From the NCBI GenBank assembly GCA_027475525.1, contig JAMWFC010000051.1, forward strand, positions 3,084,616-3,148,615: 64,000 nucleotides of DNA. The letters are read 5' to 3'. Shown here piece by piece: positions 35,755 to 48,455 of the stretch (position 1 is its first letter; every line of letters begins with the position of its first letter). A program made the translations under genes and the position numbers. The notes under the pieces are model-generated. The model was given only the letters and a program-made list of their open reading frames with translations. It searched no databases and was not told the DNA's origin. The stretch comes from Macrolepiota albuminosa. Lineage: Eukaryota; Basidiomycota; Agaricomycetes; Agaricales; Agaricaceae.

Positions 35755-37618
35755 ATGGTCAAGACCGACTCCACGATACCGAGGTCTAAGGCGTTCGTGG
35801 CCATCTTACACCCTTTGGCGGCGCGATTTAACCTCAAGCCCCACCTTTCAGATGTGACACTCAGTGAGATTGACACTTGCCATTTTTGATCACATTACTA
35901 GTCTAACGTACTTTTCCATTAGCTAGTGTTTTGACGGGCGATACTTGTGCTCCAATAAGGTGCTTAGTTTCCTCATGTCTGCAGGCTGTCTCCGGAAAAT
36001 TGATCTTCCGTACCCAGTTTGTCCGATTTCGAGAAATACCTGACCTTTGTGGTACGGCTGTTCTATTTTCAATCGATAGTAACGTGGGACACCATCCTAA
36101 TGGGTTCCGTCTAGGAATACTCTGTCGAAAATCTTCAATTCTTGGTGTGGTTCCAGGTAGCAATAATAGTTCTCATTGGTTGACGGTGTACTCACAATAT
36201 TCCCCTTCATGTCTATCTCTACAGGACTACCAAAAGCGATATCTTAAGTCTTTCAATGAGCCTAGCGGTTCAAGCAATAGAATTATTCTTCAGGAACCTA
36301 GTTATGCCACCCAGGTAAACGCGACCGAAAGCATCAATAAGACACGAAAGGAGGACGGGATGGAAAATAGAGATATAGAGTTTCCGGCCACCCCGAACGA
36401 AGCTATGCAGTCCCCGTCTCTTTCACCTCTGCTGCCCCCGGTGTATGTACAGCTTACTTCGCCTTCTATCGCCATACACGGCTCAAAGTCGCTTCACCCC
36501 GATCCCCATGGTTTCCGTCACGAGTGCTTACGCGCCGTTGCTACATTTTTGACCCCAGGATCACCAAAAGAACTGCCTCTAGATGCCATCATCCGAGATA
36601 CAGCGATCCACAATCTTTCACGAAGTTGCCATCCTGATATTGTGAGCCGACATACTTCTCTCACCAGCGGTTGTATCTCAACAGTATATTGTTCATTGCC
36701 GCGCATTTATCAGTTCCTACATATCTATGAAGAGGTGTATTCGTCGCTTGAGCGATGCAGTCTTCCAAGGTTTCTCCTAGCTGCCAGTGCGAATATCAAT
36801 CTCCCAAAACAACTTTATTGGTGCTTTCGACAGTGTCATGTTTTGCAGACTAATTTCTGAATCAGCTACTTTAGGTATACCATGGGGACACTCAATATGC
36901 TACTTGGAATTCTAATCGTACTGCTCCTGATCATGTTGGTTCCTACCCCTCCGGAGGCTAACCGTGCCTGGAGAATAGTTCCGATTCTAATTTTTGTTGT
37001 TGGTGGGGGACAATTCTACTCAGCTTGGCGAGGGTACGTCGTGACATACCTCTCACAACTTCCAATCACCGTCGTTGATATCCATTGTGAGACAGATCTT
37101 GCACCCAAATTTGGAGGCGCGGGGCAACCCAATTACGCGCATGGGAGATGCAAGAAGCGGATACAGAAGCGCAAACCTTTGTTGAGGGTGTACTCAACCA
37201 ACATAAAGCATTCTCTCAAAGTGCGATCGCCCTGCAGGAAAAATCGCAACCTGGACAACTTAATGTTGCTGCGATTGCACCATTCTCAATCGAGACCCAA
37301 GGAGGTATAGGTCGACCATCCGTTTCAAGTGATACTATTCCTTCGTACGCAACAGTACCACCTGAAGCAGGGGCGCCAACAGATCATAATCTTCGTCGAC
37401 CACCGATATTCGGGCCAGAGACTGTTGTGCTCGACCCTCGTATCAAAGCTGTTCATCGTCAGCTCGTGATAGACGTTCATAGATTTGGTGTGTATCTTTT
37501 ATTGGTGAGTTGTAGTAGATCCTTTTCCCTGTGCCATTTCTGATTTATAATTGTCGCCTTGCAGGTATCTTCTGCTATTGTGTTCTCTGTCCCTGGTCGA
37601 TTGCACTCACGTCCATAA
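35755..37618 (+). CDS. RGS-domain protein with membrane segments
   Basis: Start ATG 35755 in a good context (GTCGCCATGG). Exons: 35755-35863, 35960 intron start, 36018-36051, 36115-36156, 36225-36820, 36875 to about 37033, a further exon to 37504 and 37565-37618. Splicing builds the RGS helices SLSDFEKYLTFV, EYSVENLQFLVWFQ and DYQKRYLKSF, then LPLDAIIRDTAIHNL and FLHIYEEVYSSLERCSLPRF. After WYTMGTLN come hydrophobic stretches (MLLGILIVLLLIMLV, AWRIVPILIFVVG), so the C-terminal part is probably membrane-embedded. A last helix ends in AIVFSVPGRLHSRP. RGS proteins speed GTP hydrolysis on G-alpha subunits. The 3' end overlaps the duplicated segment and converges with B2, 387 bases away. The junction near 37033-37095 is unresolved. 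Confidence 0.8.
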
Positions 37619-38004
37619 TCATTCGGAGACTTATTTATATCGCGGAACTCTACGGAATTGCATAACTGTATTAGAAAGGTCAGGAACCAAATTTGTATTG
37701 CTTGTATAATCTTACATTCATCCGGTATCCATATCAAGTGTATTCGTATTACCATATATACTTAACAAACAATTTCTAGTCAAAACTTCTCATAGGAGCG
37801 AGCATCGTGTACAAACTTTCCATATACATTCTGTGAAAAAAAGCCCCAAATTATTTCATACAGTCAAAAGGCATGATTTTGCTGATTTAAAGCTAGAGTG
37901 CTTGCACGGTTTTACACAGAATTTGGGATCACAGTTGGATTACAGTATTCAGGTAAGTTTCAAGTCTTCTTCCCGTGCTAGTTTCTCTGCTCAGAACCAC
38001 AGGT

Positions 38005-41000
38005 TTATGGCCCCGTCTTAATATCCCCGGCATTTGTTTTCTTCGCCTTCTTCCCAGGCTTCTTATCTGCTGGTTTTTCTGCAGACCTCTTTTTCCCTAT
38101 CTTTTCGCGTTCCTGAGCTTCAACCGACCATCTCGCCCTCAACTCTTTGACAAGACGGTCTAGAGCACCGGTTGGCAGCATCTCTCGAGTAAGTTCTCGG
38201 ATGACGTCAAATTTGACAACGAAGAATTCATGGTCAAGATTGACAGTAACTTTGGCGGCGTCTATCTTCTCAAGAATTTCCTTGTAAGCCTGCCAGCCCT
38301 CAGGTTTTCCAGGCGCCACAGTTGGACAGGCGAAAAGTCCGCATAGAACGCTATGGTAGCCCACATTGTCGGCACTATATCTCTGAGGAAGACTATCCAA
38401 TGCATCCAAGGTTTGCTTTGGAAGATCACCATACGACTCTGAAACATAAGCTTTCCCGTTGGTCTAGATTCATTGTATTATTAGAAGCAGCAGAATTCTG
38501 AAATGTTTCAACTTACATTACGATAAAATTTGTCAGGATTGACGCTGTTGACGGCCTTTTGGATTGCATTTGGAGTCGTTATGGCGGAAGCATACTCCTT
38601 GTATTGAGTTTGCAGCGCGACAGTCAGGAGTTCTCCCCCTTCCAATTGTAAACGAAACATCAAGTCCGGCCCGAAATTGGTTCGAGGAAATAAGAATGGT
38701 GCATTTATACGGAATTTTAACCAATTGATATCATCTTTGGGATTTCTTGAAGTATAACCGAGGATCTTTGACGGCGATGACATGTGCTGGTCCACAAATC
38801 CACCTCGGTTCTTGCGCATTATTAGTGAGACACAGTAGAAGCAACCATAAACATCTCGTTAGCATTGATCCAGCAAGACACCAGTCTAGCTTTCTCATTA
38901 GCTAGCTTTCTGTTTGCTTGAATTTTTGCAAAGTCAAAGACAGCCGACAAGGGAGTAAATTCCTTGAACACATGTGCCAGGCACATTGCAGTATAGCGTT
39001 CTAATCCATTGCTATTTGTAGCATTCTCATGAATACGCTGGACGAAATATTTGTGCTTTGACTTGGCTTCAGAAGTGATCCAGTGATCAGCCGCAAGATA
39101 TGCAAGAGGCTCATCAAAAGTAGCCTTCCCTCGAGCAGCACTAGGATATCGAGCAAAGCCAGATTCCACGAGATCAATATCGACCAAGCCCTCCCCACTG
39201 GATTGGAAGTCAGTTCTACCACCAAGTAGTCGACGATACACCAGCGTTTGAACCGATTGACGCAGATCATCATTCAAGTTCATCACTAACCAGTGAGCTC
39301 AGTACAAAATTTACAAAACTTGGAGAGAAAAAATTTACCTCGGGTGACATCAAAAGGCTCTATAAGGAAAAATGATTTCCCTTTCCCATAGATCGAGTCT
39401 TCAAGCTTTTCTGATTGTAGAGTCACCGATCTTTCAAGGTTCTCCCACTGTTCTGCATCTGCGGGAACAAAATTGGTTACCGTCTTAATATACTGTGTGA
39501 GGACTTGATCAGGGCATTGGAGGTTATTCTCGATTAAACATAAAACGTATGATGATATAAACCGAGGCCTAAAATATGTCCTTGACATCTATAGCAATCT
39601 CATTCAGATAATCACTTACCTTCCACACAACCAATATTTAGCACGTTCAATGAGTTCTTTACCACTTGCAGATTCTAAAAACCATGATGGGAGATAATAG
39701 CGCAAAAATCCCTCGATTTGGCTCGCTTCCTCTACAAATGAGCCAGTATCAGTCACTGCCTCCTTGGCCATGGGTGTATACTTTGAAATGGTGGAGGAAA
39801 GCGCTTCATTAATATAGCTGAGATTTAGAGATGTTCCTGTGGTAACATGTTGCATGTCAAGACCACTCCAAATTTTTAGCATGGCACGCAATGTAGGTCG
39901 CCTGTCCCCCTGGTCATTGATGAAAGCATTACGATAGGAACTAGCCGCAGTCTGCGCTTCATCAAGCACACAGTAAATGCGAACATTGTCGCCTAAAAAG
40001 GTTCTGCAGATATTTAAGACTCTCATATAGTCAGCGGTAAGTGTATTGTGCTTCTCCACATGACATAGAAGCGTAGTCAGTTCCGATAATATATCAGAAT
40101 GCCCATCTTGTGCTAGAAGACGGGTATCAAGTTGAATGAGCAGCCAGACTTTCTTGAGAACAGGTAATTGACTGGGTGTTGGGGTTCCAAACCGGGCCTC
40201 AAAAGCCCCTAAGAGGCACATAAATACTAGAAAACGAGCAGTTAAGATGGCAGTGAAGCATCTTTCTGCATGCCGCATATTATCTTTGAACTGAGCCGTG
40301 CTCTTCGGCTCTTCATCGAGTCCACAATTTTGCAGGTGCCCGGTAAAAGGGTGAAGGATGTGTTCAATGTCCGCAGAACCACACTCACTGGCTGCTCGTG
40401 AACAAGTCAGGTAGAAGCCCCACTCCTCACAAAGACCTTGGAGTACGAGTCGTGTCTTGCCTGCTCCAGACGTATTAAATAAAAAACTGTATGGACCATA
40501 AGGAACATTCTGAAGGAGTCAAATAAGTCATCTCACGAATGCTTGCTCTCAGTAGGACCGGTAGGACTTGGCCCTAGCGGGAAAGTGGAGCGAAGAATTG
40601 TTGCTCGCGATGGTTGGGATGGATCAGACGCAGACCTCAGTGAATCAAAGTCAAAGGCATCAGTGTTCCCGAGTCCATGTAGGAGGAGAGACGGTCTGTG
40701 GTTCAACATTGGAATTTGAAGTCGAGCAAAGTGTTGTTGGATCCGCATATCAATCGTCCTTGGGATCCAAGGAACCAAAAGTTTTACCTCCCCATTGGGG
40801 TCATCAAGTATCTGACCAAGACGGAGGGATACGTTAGAGATTGCTTCTTGAAATCGCCTAGCACGCTCCTCGGGTATATTGTCGACCACTTCACGCCCGT
40901 GGCTTAGTAAAAACGGTGGCGAACCTGCACCGCATCGTTTGGATCTGATCAGGAAGTGGCATTTCGTTGCAAGGATTGGGAACCTTGCCTTTTTTCAGAT

Positions 41001-41049
41001 AAGCCTGGATACGATCGATATGGAATTGAAGAGACGTTTGTAGTGTCAT
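38005..41049 (-). pseudogene. B2: P-loop NTPase with PD-(D/E)xK-like core, frameshifted
   Basis: Same exon plan as B1, mirrored, starting at ATG 41049. Walker A (FLFNTSGAGKT) and Walker B (IYCVLDEAQT) are intact. Relative to B1, one base is missing near 38826-38830, so the frame closes after TVSH at 38822. The following exon resumes with the nuclease-like motif in its undisturbed form (FGPDLMFRLQL ... VALQTQYKEY, no 77-bp duplication). The C-terminus keeps a Lys-rich tail (KKRSAEKPADKKPGKKAKK) that resembles a bipartite nuclear localisation signal. It also shares the N-terminal frame break of B1. A 28-base in-phase gap could remove that break, but this is below normal intron size. It is probably non-functional, though one lesion away from a full NTPase-nuclease frame. 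Confidence 0.78.
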
Positions 41050-41464
41050 TGTTATGATTCACAGGAGGTGTGTAAAAACCGAGTCAAAATGCAAGTTGGA
41101 GAACAGCTTAGTAAATGCCCCCCTAGCAACGTTCGGAACTTGTAAACTACATGTCCTTGTTCCAAATTTGTGAACAAAAAGAGAGATGATCCGCGTGAGA
41201 CCGCGTCCTTCTTGAAGTAAGAATGGAAAATAACAATAAACCGATACGAATTTGCCAGGAAAATTATCGAACACTACACGCTACACGAGTCGTAAATCAT
41301 ACTTGCATCTGGCGTGATTACCAACTTGAAGTACATATCACACGACATCCACAGGTCACCTTAGTCAGATGATTATTTAGACTCCACTCAGACTAAGAGC
41401 AACCATAGTACGCATATCTTGCGAAGTCAGACATCTTTTCTGTCAACAAGCGCTAAACGAATCT

Positions 41465-44407
41465 TCATGTTCCACGATATTCTTTCGCGGTGAGGCATCC
41501 GTTGAAGCATCTAGAAAAACCGTTTTGTATCACGTCCATTGGTGATGACTTGATAGTGGAAAACGCGTTGTCGGCGTATTCGGATGTCCTTTTATCATGC
41601 ATACTTAATACCAGCGTTTTCAGAAGGTCCTCACGAGGTATTGACTCTGTAACAGCTTCGAACGTTGCAGTGTTGAGCACGGCCACAGGAGGTCCCTGGA
41701 TCCTCTCTCCGTATAAAGGAGGTTCCGAAGGAAAGGTTGCCACTACACGCAACAGCGAAAGTCGACTAGGGGGGCTATTTGGAAGGGCCTTGAAAGCATT
41801 CAAAAGACTTTCACATAGTTCAGTTACACACTGCGAAGTCATTGTGTGTTAAATCAGGCTGAAAACAAAGAAATGAAACGTACATCATCATTAACGAACA
41901 AATCCTCCACAGAGAGCTGTTCAAATTCCGAATGAAGTTCGTCCGCATTGAGTGGGGTTGTCGAACCTTGACCCACAATGCGCAGAAGGACCCATATATA
42001 ATCGTCGCGGTGCCGTAGCACAAAAATCAGATCTGCTTTACAGCCAAGGGGACAAAGACAAAAGACTCCATGGCGCTTGTGTTGCAACCATGCAACGACG
42101 TCGTTGGGAGTAGACGCAACATAACCAAGTGGAGGAGCTTCAGGCAAAAGGGCAGATGCAGTAACAACCATTTCCCTTACGATATCATGGTCATCCTTTT
42201 TCAGCATGACAAGCCGAGTGGAAACCTTTCGGTCCATCACCAACCACGCAGGTGCGGACGGAACGGTGAAAACGTGGGATAAGAAATGTTTTCTTTCATC
42301 CTTGAAGATATATGCGAGATACAAGGCGATGTAACTTGCGGATGCATAGTTATCACCATTAGGCCACTGACATTGAAAGTACGAGGAAAAATCCTTGAAC
42401 GACGTTAATGACCGTGGCCATTCTCTGGAAAGTAACGCTTTGGAAAGCCAGATGGCAGCAGCGATAGTTGGCCCAGGTTGATCCATTGATATCTCTGACA
42501 TGTCCTTGTCTTTGAATTCACCAACACCCGAGCTTACAATATCAACTTTGCTGATGTCGAAGCGTGGTGGGTGCTTTCCTGTGACTATGAAGGTCATGAT
42601 AACCTCGTGTGCGGTCGACCGTACAAGAGGATAACCTGGCCACAGGAAATCAAGGCAAATGTAAGTAAACTATTCGATTTGACTGAATGAAAACAGGTCC
42701 TTGCCCTCGACAAGCGCTCCGATGTTGCTAAAAGAAGGGAGAGTTGTGCATGGCCCCTCTTCAGCGACCTCAGACGAAGCGAACCCAGTGAGACCTTCAA
42801 TCCACTTATCAAGGACGCCATGTGGATTTTTCAACTTATCATCTAGTAACATGACGATATAGGAAGCAGTAAAACGATGTCTAAGGATATGTGTTATGTA
42901 TTGATGCTATAGCAAATAGAGACTCGCCTTGGCCTGCACCAATGCCAAATTCGTCCAAGCAGAGCTTGACCTCATGCTGACTCCGCAAACGAGGGTGGCA
43001 GAAAAGGAAGGATGTACTTCTTTTGAGTTTCTGGGTCATCAAAACCGCCCGTGTCTGAAGTCCATTTCCACGAAGACCATTCCTGAGATGTACTGGGAAA
43101 GCATTCACGCGGAATATTAGTACCCGCAACAACAAATGTTATGGGAACTTCAAGAGAGGCAAGTCGGACTCTCCAGGCACGGATAATTTCCTTTAACGCT
43201 GGATAGGGCCCGGCGTCGCCATGCTCTGAAAACCAAATTCCACGCATCGCCACATTTGCCTCATCGATGGCGATAAATAGCCCATCTGTGATCACAGATT
43301 CAGGTAATAATCCTTTGATATCGGTTAGAACAAGATCTAGCTGTTTTTCTATGAAAGCAAGTGACTCCCATTCACATGCGCGAAAGAGTTGCTGATGAGG
43401 ATCTTTTCTGTCGAGGAGAGGGCTATGTAACTGAGCTAGAAGCCACCGACGTTTGTGAATCCTGCCAATTGTAGTGACTTCGTGATGAGCTACCGTTAAA
43501 AAGGCTCTGAAGATATATAAATGTGCAAGGAGGACCGCTGAAAATCGGCGAAATACAATATCCTGGTTCTTGGCTAACATGATGTCAAAGCCTAGGGAGG
43601 AAGACCGAGGAAGATATTCTACAAGTTCGTCCTCGAGACCAAGGTGACCGCTAAGTGTTACCTGAAGAGCACGAGCCTCTCCTGCGTCACTATGAGCTGT
43701 GATGTAGAGTCCCCAGTGTTGACAAAGGCCTTCATACAACAATCGCGTCTTTCCAGTTGCTGATGCGTTCACTAAAAACCTGCGATAGACTCAGTCTCAT
43801 CTTGTTTTGCAACTTTTGACATCACAAACGTGTTCTGCCCCATGCGAAATAGCTTTTGGACGCGTTCGTTCATATCTGGATGATTTTCAAAGCTACCGAG
43901 CTCATAAAAAAGCATTAGAGGCACTCTTTCCTCTTCAACCAGGGATTTCAAGTCTAAATGCCGGATATCGGTGACGCTGTCCGGATAACTTGGATCCAGT
44001 GTCCATGGCAAAATTTCTCCCTTCCCAGCCACCAGATCAGTCATTTTTGCGGCGATTCGGTCAAGGATGAGAGGAATCTCCTCAGGTTGCAACAAAAGAG
44101 GGTCGACTTGGAAGGGACGAGCGAGTACTATCATAGTAGTGTAAGTAGCGATACTGAGTAAGATTAAGCTTGCCATACTAGCACATCTTCGCCATATCTC
44201 ACTCAGTTCTCGTGGTGTCCGCGCACTTTTTACAATCTTGTAGAGATCGGAGTTTCTATATAACAAGCATGCGAACGATTCAGGTGAGCTAAGGCTGAGT
44301 TCTGGATCCTCCTTGACTGAAGCAGGACATGAATGAAAAAGAAACTTTGCAGCAGTGTCGTAGTCATGAAGGTCTGGAAGAGAAATCGTATTGTCGTCCG
44401 TTGACAT
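41465..44407 (-). pseudogene. A2: P-loop NTPase with nuclease-like core, nonsense-disrupted
   Basis: Mirror copy of A1, identical in nearly every residue, with start ATG 44407. It has the same Walker A (FLVNASATGKT after the intron), the same Walker B (LFIAIDEANV), the same TGA (42974-42972) in place of an Arg codon and the same shortened C-terminus. The shared nonsense means the lesion was present before the copies were made or last homogenised. The 3' end lies 415 bases from B2, on the same strand. Roles as for A1. Confidence 0.8.
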
Positions 44408-45128
44408 AGAGCCTCGATATAAACGGGAGCAGATTGTGACGGAATTGTGACCCCTTATCACATACCCTAACCCTATCCTGCAATTGCAGGCAGAAGTCCC
44501 CGGACAATTCCGCCCAGTACGCTGGGAGATGGGGAAATGGGCGTCTGCCATATTGCACCACCAAAAAAAAAGTTATGGGTTCGTAGGTATATAAGCATGA
44601 ATGAGCGAAAGGAGACAATGACAAAGATATTTCGGTGAATTAGTTTTTACTCCAATCAACCATGGGCAACGGCATCCACGCTTGCCTGAATCAGCAATTG
44701 CGTGTTGCGTCCACTTGTGGTCACGTCTAGCCTACTGTGGATCTTCTATGTCTAAAATCTCTCCGTGAGCAGCGGCATCGATGACCTCATCGTCTCGCAC
44801 TGCGCTTGCAGGTAAGCCCTGCTTTACGATTTCGTCAGATTAGTTCACTCCAAACTTTAGATGTGTAAATCAGCGATTTGATCCACTGCTTGGTCTTCTT
44901 GATGATAAGTAGGTCGTTTTCTTCAGCACGTCTCGTCTCATGACCCCTCCCGAAGTGCTTTGAAATTCCCACATGAAAGTGCTCTCGGCGATCATTACGA
45001 CTCCAAGGCCACAGACCATTTGCTTAACCAGTCGTCTCGACACGACGATTTCTATCTATATGTACAACGACTTACGACATTCAATGTTCTCCCGCTTTTT
45101 TGACCAGTGAATTTAGCTGCATGATCAT

Positions 45129-45444
45129 ACCTTTGCAGGTGTTCGTCGCAGAGGACCCCACAGCATCAGGGCATTGGAGCGAATATTCTTTTACTGCCAT
45201 CTGATATCTGAAATAGTCAAAGTCGTCGACGTTAAAAACAAGACCCTTTTGAGGGATTGTCATCAACATGATGATGCCGACTTTCGGGACCCTCAAGACA
45301 AAGATCTTGAGGAGAGGTCGTTCAAAAGTTTACTAGTCTCGTTGCAAATCGAATGTTAAGTAATTTAACTCTCATTCTGCTATGGCAAGGAACCGGATGA
45401 TTGTAGGATATATACATGATGAAGAATAGATGGAAAAATTGTCA
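45129..45444. other. Spacer between A3 and A2
   Basis: Non-coding spacer. The stretch to about 45440 is a diverged inverted match of 49560-49870, so this spacer exists twice around A3. The junction of the large duplication lies at its left edge. Confidence 0.6.
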
Positions 45445-48400
45445 TTACTTGGCAACTTTTGATCGGTGGCTTTTCTTCGTCTGTTTCGATGGCCTCACGC
45501 TTCTGTTTGCTGCATGTTTTGCCTCAGATTTCAGAACATTCTTTCGCGGTGAGGCGCCCGTCAAAGCATCTAGTACTTTCTGTTCATCCATTGACTCGAG
45601 AGGGGAAAGTATGTTGTCGGCGTATTCGGATGCCCTTTTATCATGCATGCTTAATACCAGCGTTTTCAAAAGGCCTTCGCAAGGTATTGACTCTGTAACA
45701 GCTTTGAACGTTGCAGTGTTGAGCACGGCCACAGGAGGTCCCTTGATCTTCTCTGTGTGTAAAGGAGGTTCCGAAGGAAAGGTTGCCACTACACGTAACA
45801 GCGAAAGTCGACCAGGGGGGCTATTTGGAAGGGCCTTGAAAGCGATCAAAAGACTTTCACGCAACTCAGTTCCACTCTATGAAGTCACTGCCCGTTAAAT
45901 CAGGCTTATCGGAGAAATGAAACGCACATCATCATTAAGGAACAGTTCCTCTACGGAGAGCTGTTCAAATTCCGAGTAAAGTTCGTCCGCATTGAGTGGG
46001 GTTGTTGAACCTTGGCCTGCAATGCGCAGAAGGACCCAGATGTAATCCTTGCGGTGCCGTAGCACAAAAATCAGGTCTGCTTTACAGCCAAGGGGACAAA
46101 GACAAAAGACTCCATGGCGCTTGTGTTGCAACCATGCAACGACGTCGTTGGGAGTAGATGCAGCATAACCAAGTGGAGGAGCTTCAGGCAAAAGGGCGGA
46201 TGCAGTAACAACCATTTCCTTGACGATACCATGGTCATCCTTTTTCAGCATGACAAGCCGAGTGGAAACCTTTCGGTCCATCACCAACCACGCAGGTGCA
46301 GACGGAACAGTGAAAATGTGAGATAAGGAACGTTCTCTTTCATCCTTGAAGATATATGCGAGATACAGGGCAATGTAGCTTGCGGATGCATACTTGTCAC
46401 CATTAGGCCACTGACGTTGAAAGTACGAGCAAAAATCCTTGAACGAAGTCAATGACCGTGGCTCTTCTCTATAAGATGACGCTTCGGACAGCCAGACGGC
46501 AGCAGCGATAGTTGGTCCAGGTTGATCCATTGATATCTCCGACATGTCCTTGTCCTTGAATTCACCAACACCGGAGCTTACAATATCAACTTTGCTGATG
46601 TCGAAGCATGGTGGGTGCTTTCCCGTGATTATGTAGGTCATGATAACCTCGTGTGCGGTCGACCGTACAAGAGGATAACCTGGTCAGAGGTCAAGACAAA
46701 TGTAAGTACACTATTCGATATAATTCAATGAAAACGGGTCCTTGCCCTCAACAAGCGCTCCGATGTTGCTGAAAAAAGGGCGAGTTGTGCATTGCCCCTC
46801 TTCAGCGAACTCAGATGGAACGAACCCGGTGAGACCTTCAATCCACCGGTCAAGGACGCCATGCGGATGTCTCAACTTGTCCTGTAGCAACATTACGATA
46901 TAGGAAGTAGTCAAACGATGTCTGAGGATATGTGTTATGAATAAATGATATAGCAAGGAGAGACTTGCCTCGGCCTGCACCAGTGCCAAATTCGTTCAAG
47001 CAGAGCTTGGCCTCGTGCTGACTCCGCAAACGAGGGTGGCAGAAAAGGAAGGATGTACTTCTTTTGAGTTTCTGGGTCATTGAAACCACCCGTGTCTGAA
47101 GTCCATTTCCACGAAGACCATTCCTGAGATGTACTGGGAAAGCATTCACGGGGAATATTAGTACCCGCAACAACAAATGTGATGGGAACTTCAAGTGAGG
47201 CAAGTCGGACCCTCCAGGTGCGGATAATTTCCTCTAGCGCTGGATAAGGCCCGGTGTCGCCATGCTCTGAATACCAAACTCCTTGTATCACCACATTTGC
47301 CTCATCGATGGCGATAAATAGCCCGTCTGTGATCACAGATTCAGGTAATAATCCTTTGATATCGGTTAGAACAAGATCCAGCTGCTTGTCTATGAAAGCG
47401 AGTGACTCCCATTCGAACGCGCGTAAGAGTTGCTCATGAGGATCTTTTATGTCTAAGAGTGGGCTATGCAATTGAGCTAGAAGCCACCGACGTCTGTGAA
47501 TCCTGTCCTCCGTACTGACTTGTTTATGAGCTGCGGTTAAAAAGGTTCTGAATATATATAGATGTGCAAGGAGGACCGCTGAAAATCGGCGAAAGACGAC
47601 CTCTCGATTCTCAGCTAACAGGGTCTCAAAGCCTAGGGAGGAAGTCCGAGGAAGGAACTTCACAAGTTTCTCCTCATGATAAATACGACGACCACTTAGT
47701 GTTAACTGAAGTGCACGAGCCTCTCCTGCATCAGTATGAGCTGTGATGTAGAGTCCCCAGTGTTGACAAAGACCCTCAAACAACAATCGTGTCTTTCCAG
47801 TCGCTGATGCGTTGACCAAAAAACTACAGGGATAGACTCAGTTGTCGTCATGCTTCAGAGGTTTAAACATTACGAACGTGTTCTGCCCCACACGAAATAG
47901 CTTTTCAACGCGTTCGTTCAGATGTGGATTATTTTCAAAACTACCTGTCTCATAGAAAAGCATCGAAGGTAACCTTTCCTCCTCAAGAAGAGATTTCAGA
48001 TCAAATTTCTTGGTGTCAGACATGCTGTCCGAAAAACTTTGATCGAGTGTCCACAGCGGTGTGTCTCCCTTCCCGCTAACCAGGTCAAGCATTTTGGGGG
48101 CAATTCGATCGAGTATGAAAGGAATTTCCTCGGGCTGGGACAACAGAGGGTCGATTTGTGAGGGTCGAGCGAGTTCTATGATAGTAATGAGTGATTTGAT
48201 GCTATGTACGAAAGGGCTCGCCATACCAGCACATCTTTGCCAGATCTCGTTCAGCTTTCCTGGCGTTCTCACATTTTGTATACTCTGAAAAAAGTCCGAG
48301 TTTCTATGCAACAAGCACGCGAACGATTCAGGCGAGCGGAGGCCGAGTTCTGGATCGTCCTTGATTGAAGCAGGACATGAGCGGAAAAGGAACTTCGCAG

Positions 48401-48455
48401 CAGTGTCGTAGTTATGAAGCTCTGGGATTGATTCTATGTTGTCGTCCGCCGACAT
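45445..48455 (-). CDS. A3: P-loop NTPase with nuclease-like core, least damaged copy
   Basis: Start ATG 48455 (MSADDNIESIPELHNY). Exons are 48455-47878, 47823-46969, 46921 to about 46730, 46679-45928 and 45876-45445. Walker A is FLVNASATGKT, Walker B LFIAIDEANV. At the site where A1 and A2 have TGA, this copy reads CGA (SFAESARGQALLERIWHWC). The intron at 46968-46922 begins GCAAGT, a GC-AG intron. Exon 4 holds KADLIFVLRHRKDYIWVLL, the nuclease-like core without an obvious E/QxK. The C-terminus is basic (KQTKKSHRSKVAK), NLS-like. The exon 3 donor is unclear: the A1 sequence has A|GTCAAAT where A3 has AATTAT, so splicing there may fail. Family: probable Crinkler-RHS-type NTPase (inference). Amino-acid identity to A1 is high, roughly nine in ten by eye. 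Confidence 0.72.

Larger units (their letters stand above)
37374..45128 (-). repeat. Large inverted duplication, copy 2 (source locus)
   Basis: This is the reverse complement of 2120-9858. Its inner end lies inside the RGS coding exon and its outer end inside the spacer between A2 and A3. Both ends therefore lie within sequences whose context is continuous here but interrupted in copy 1, which marks this as the source locus. It carries B2 (41049-38005) and A2 (44407-41465). Confidence 0.92.
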
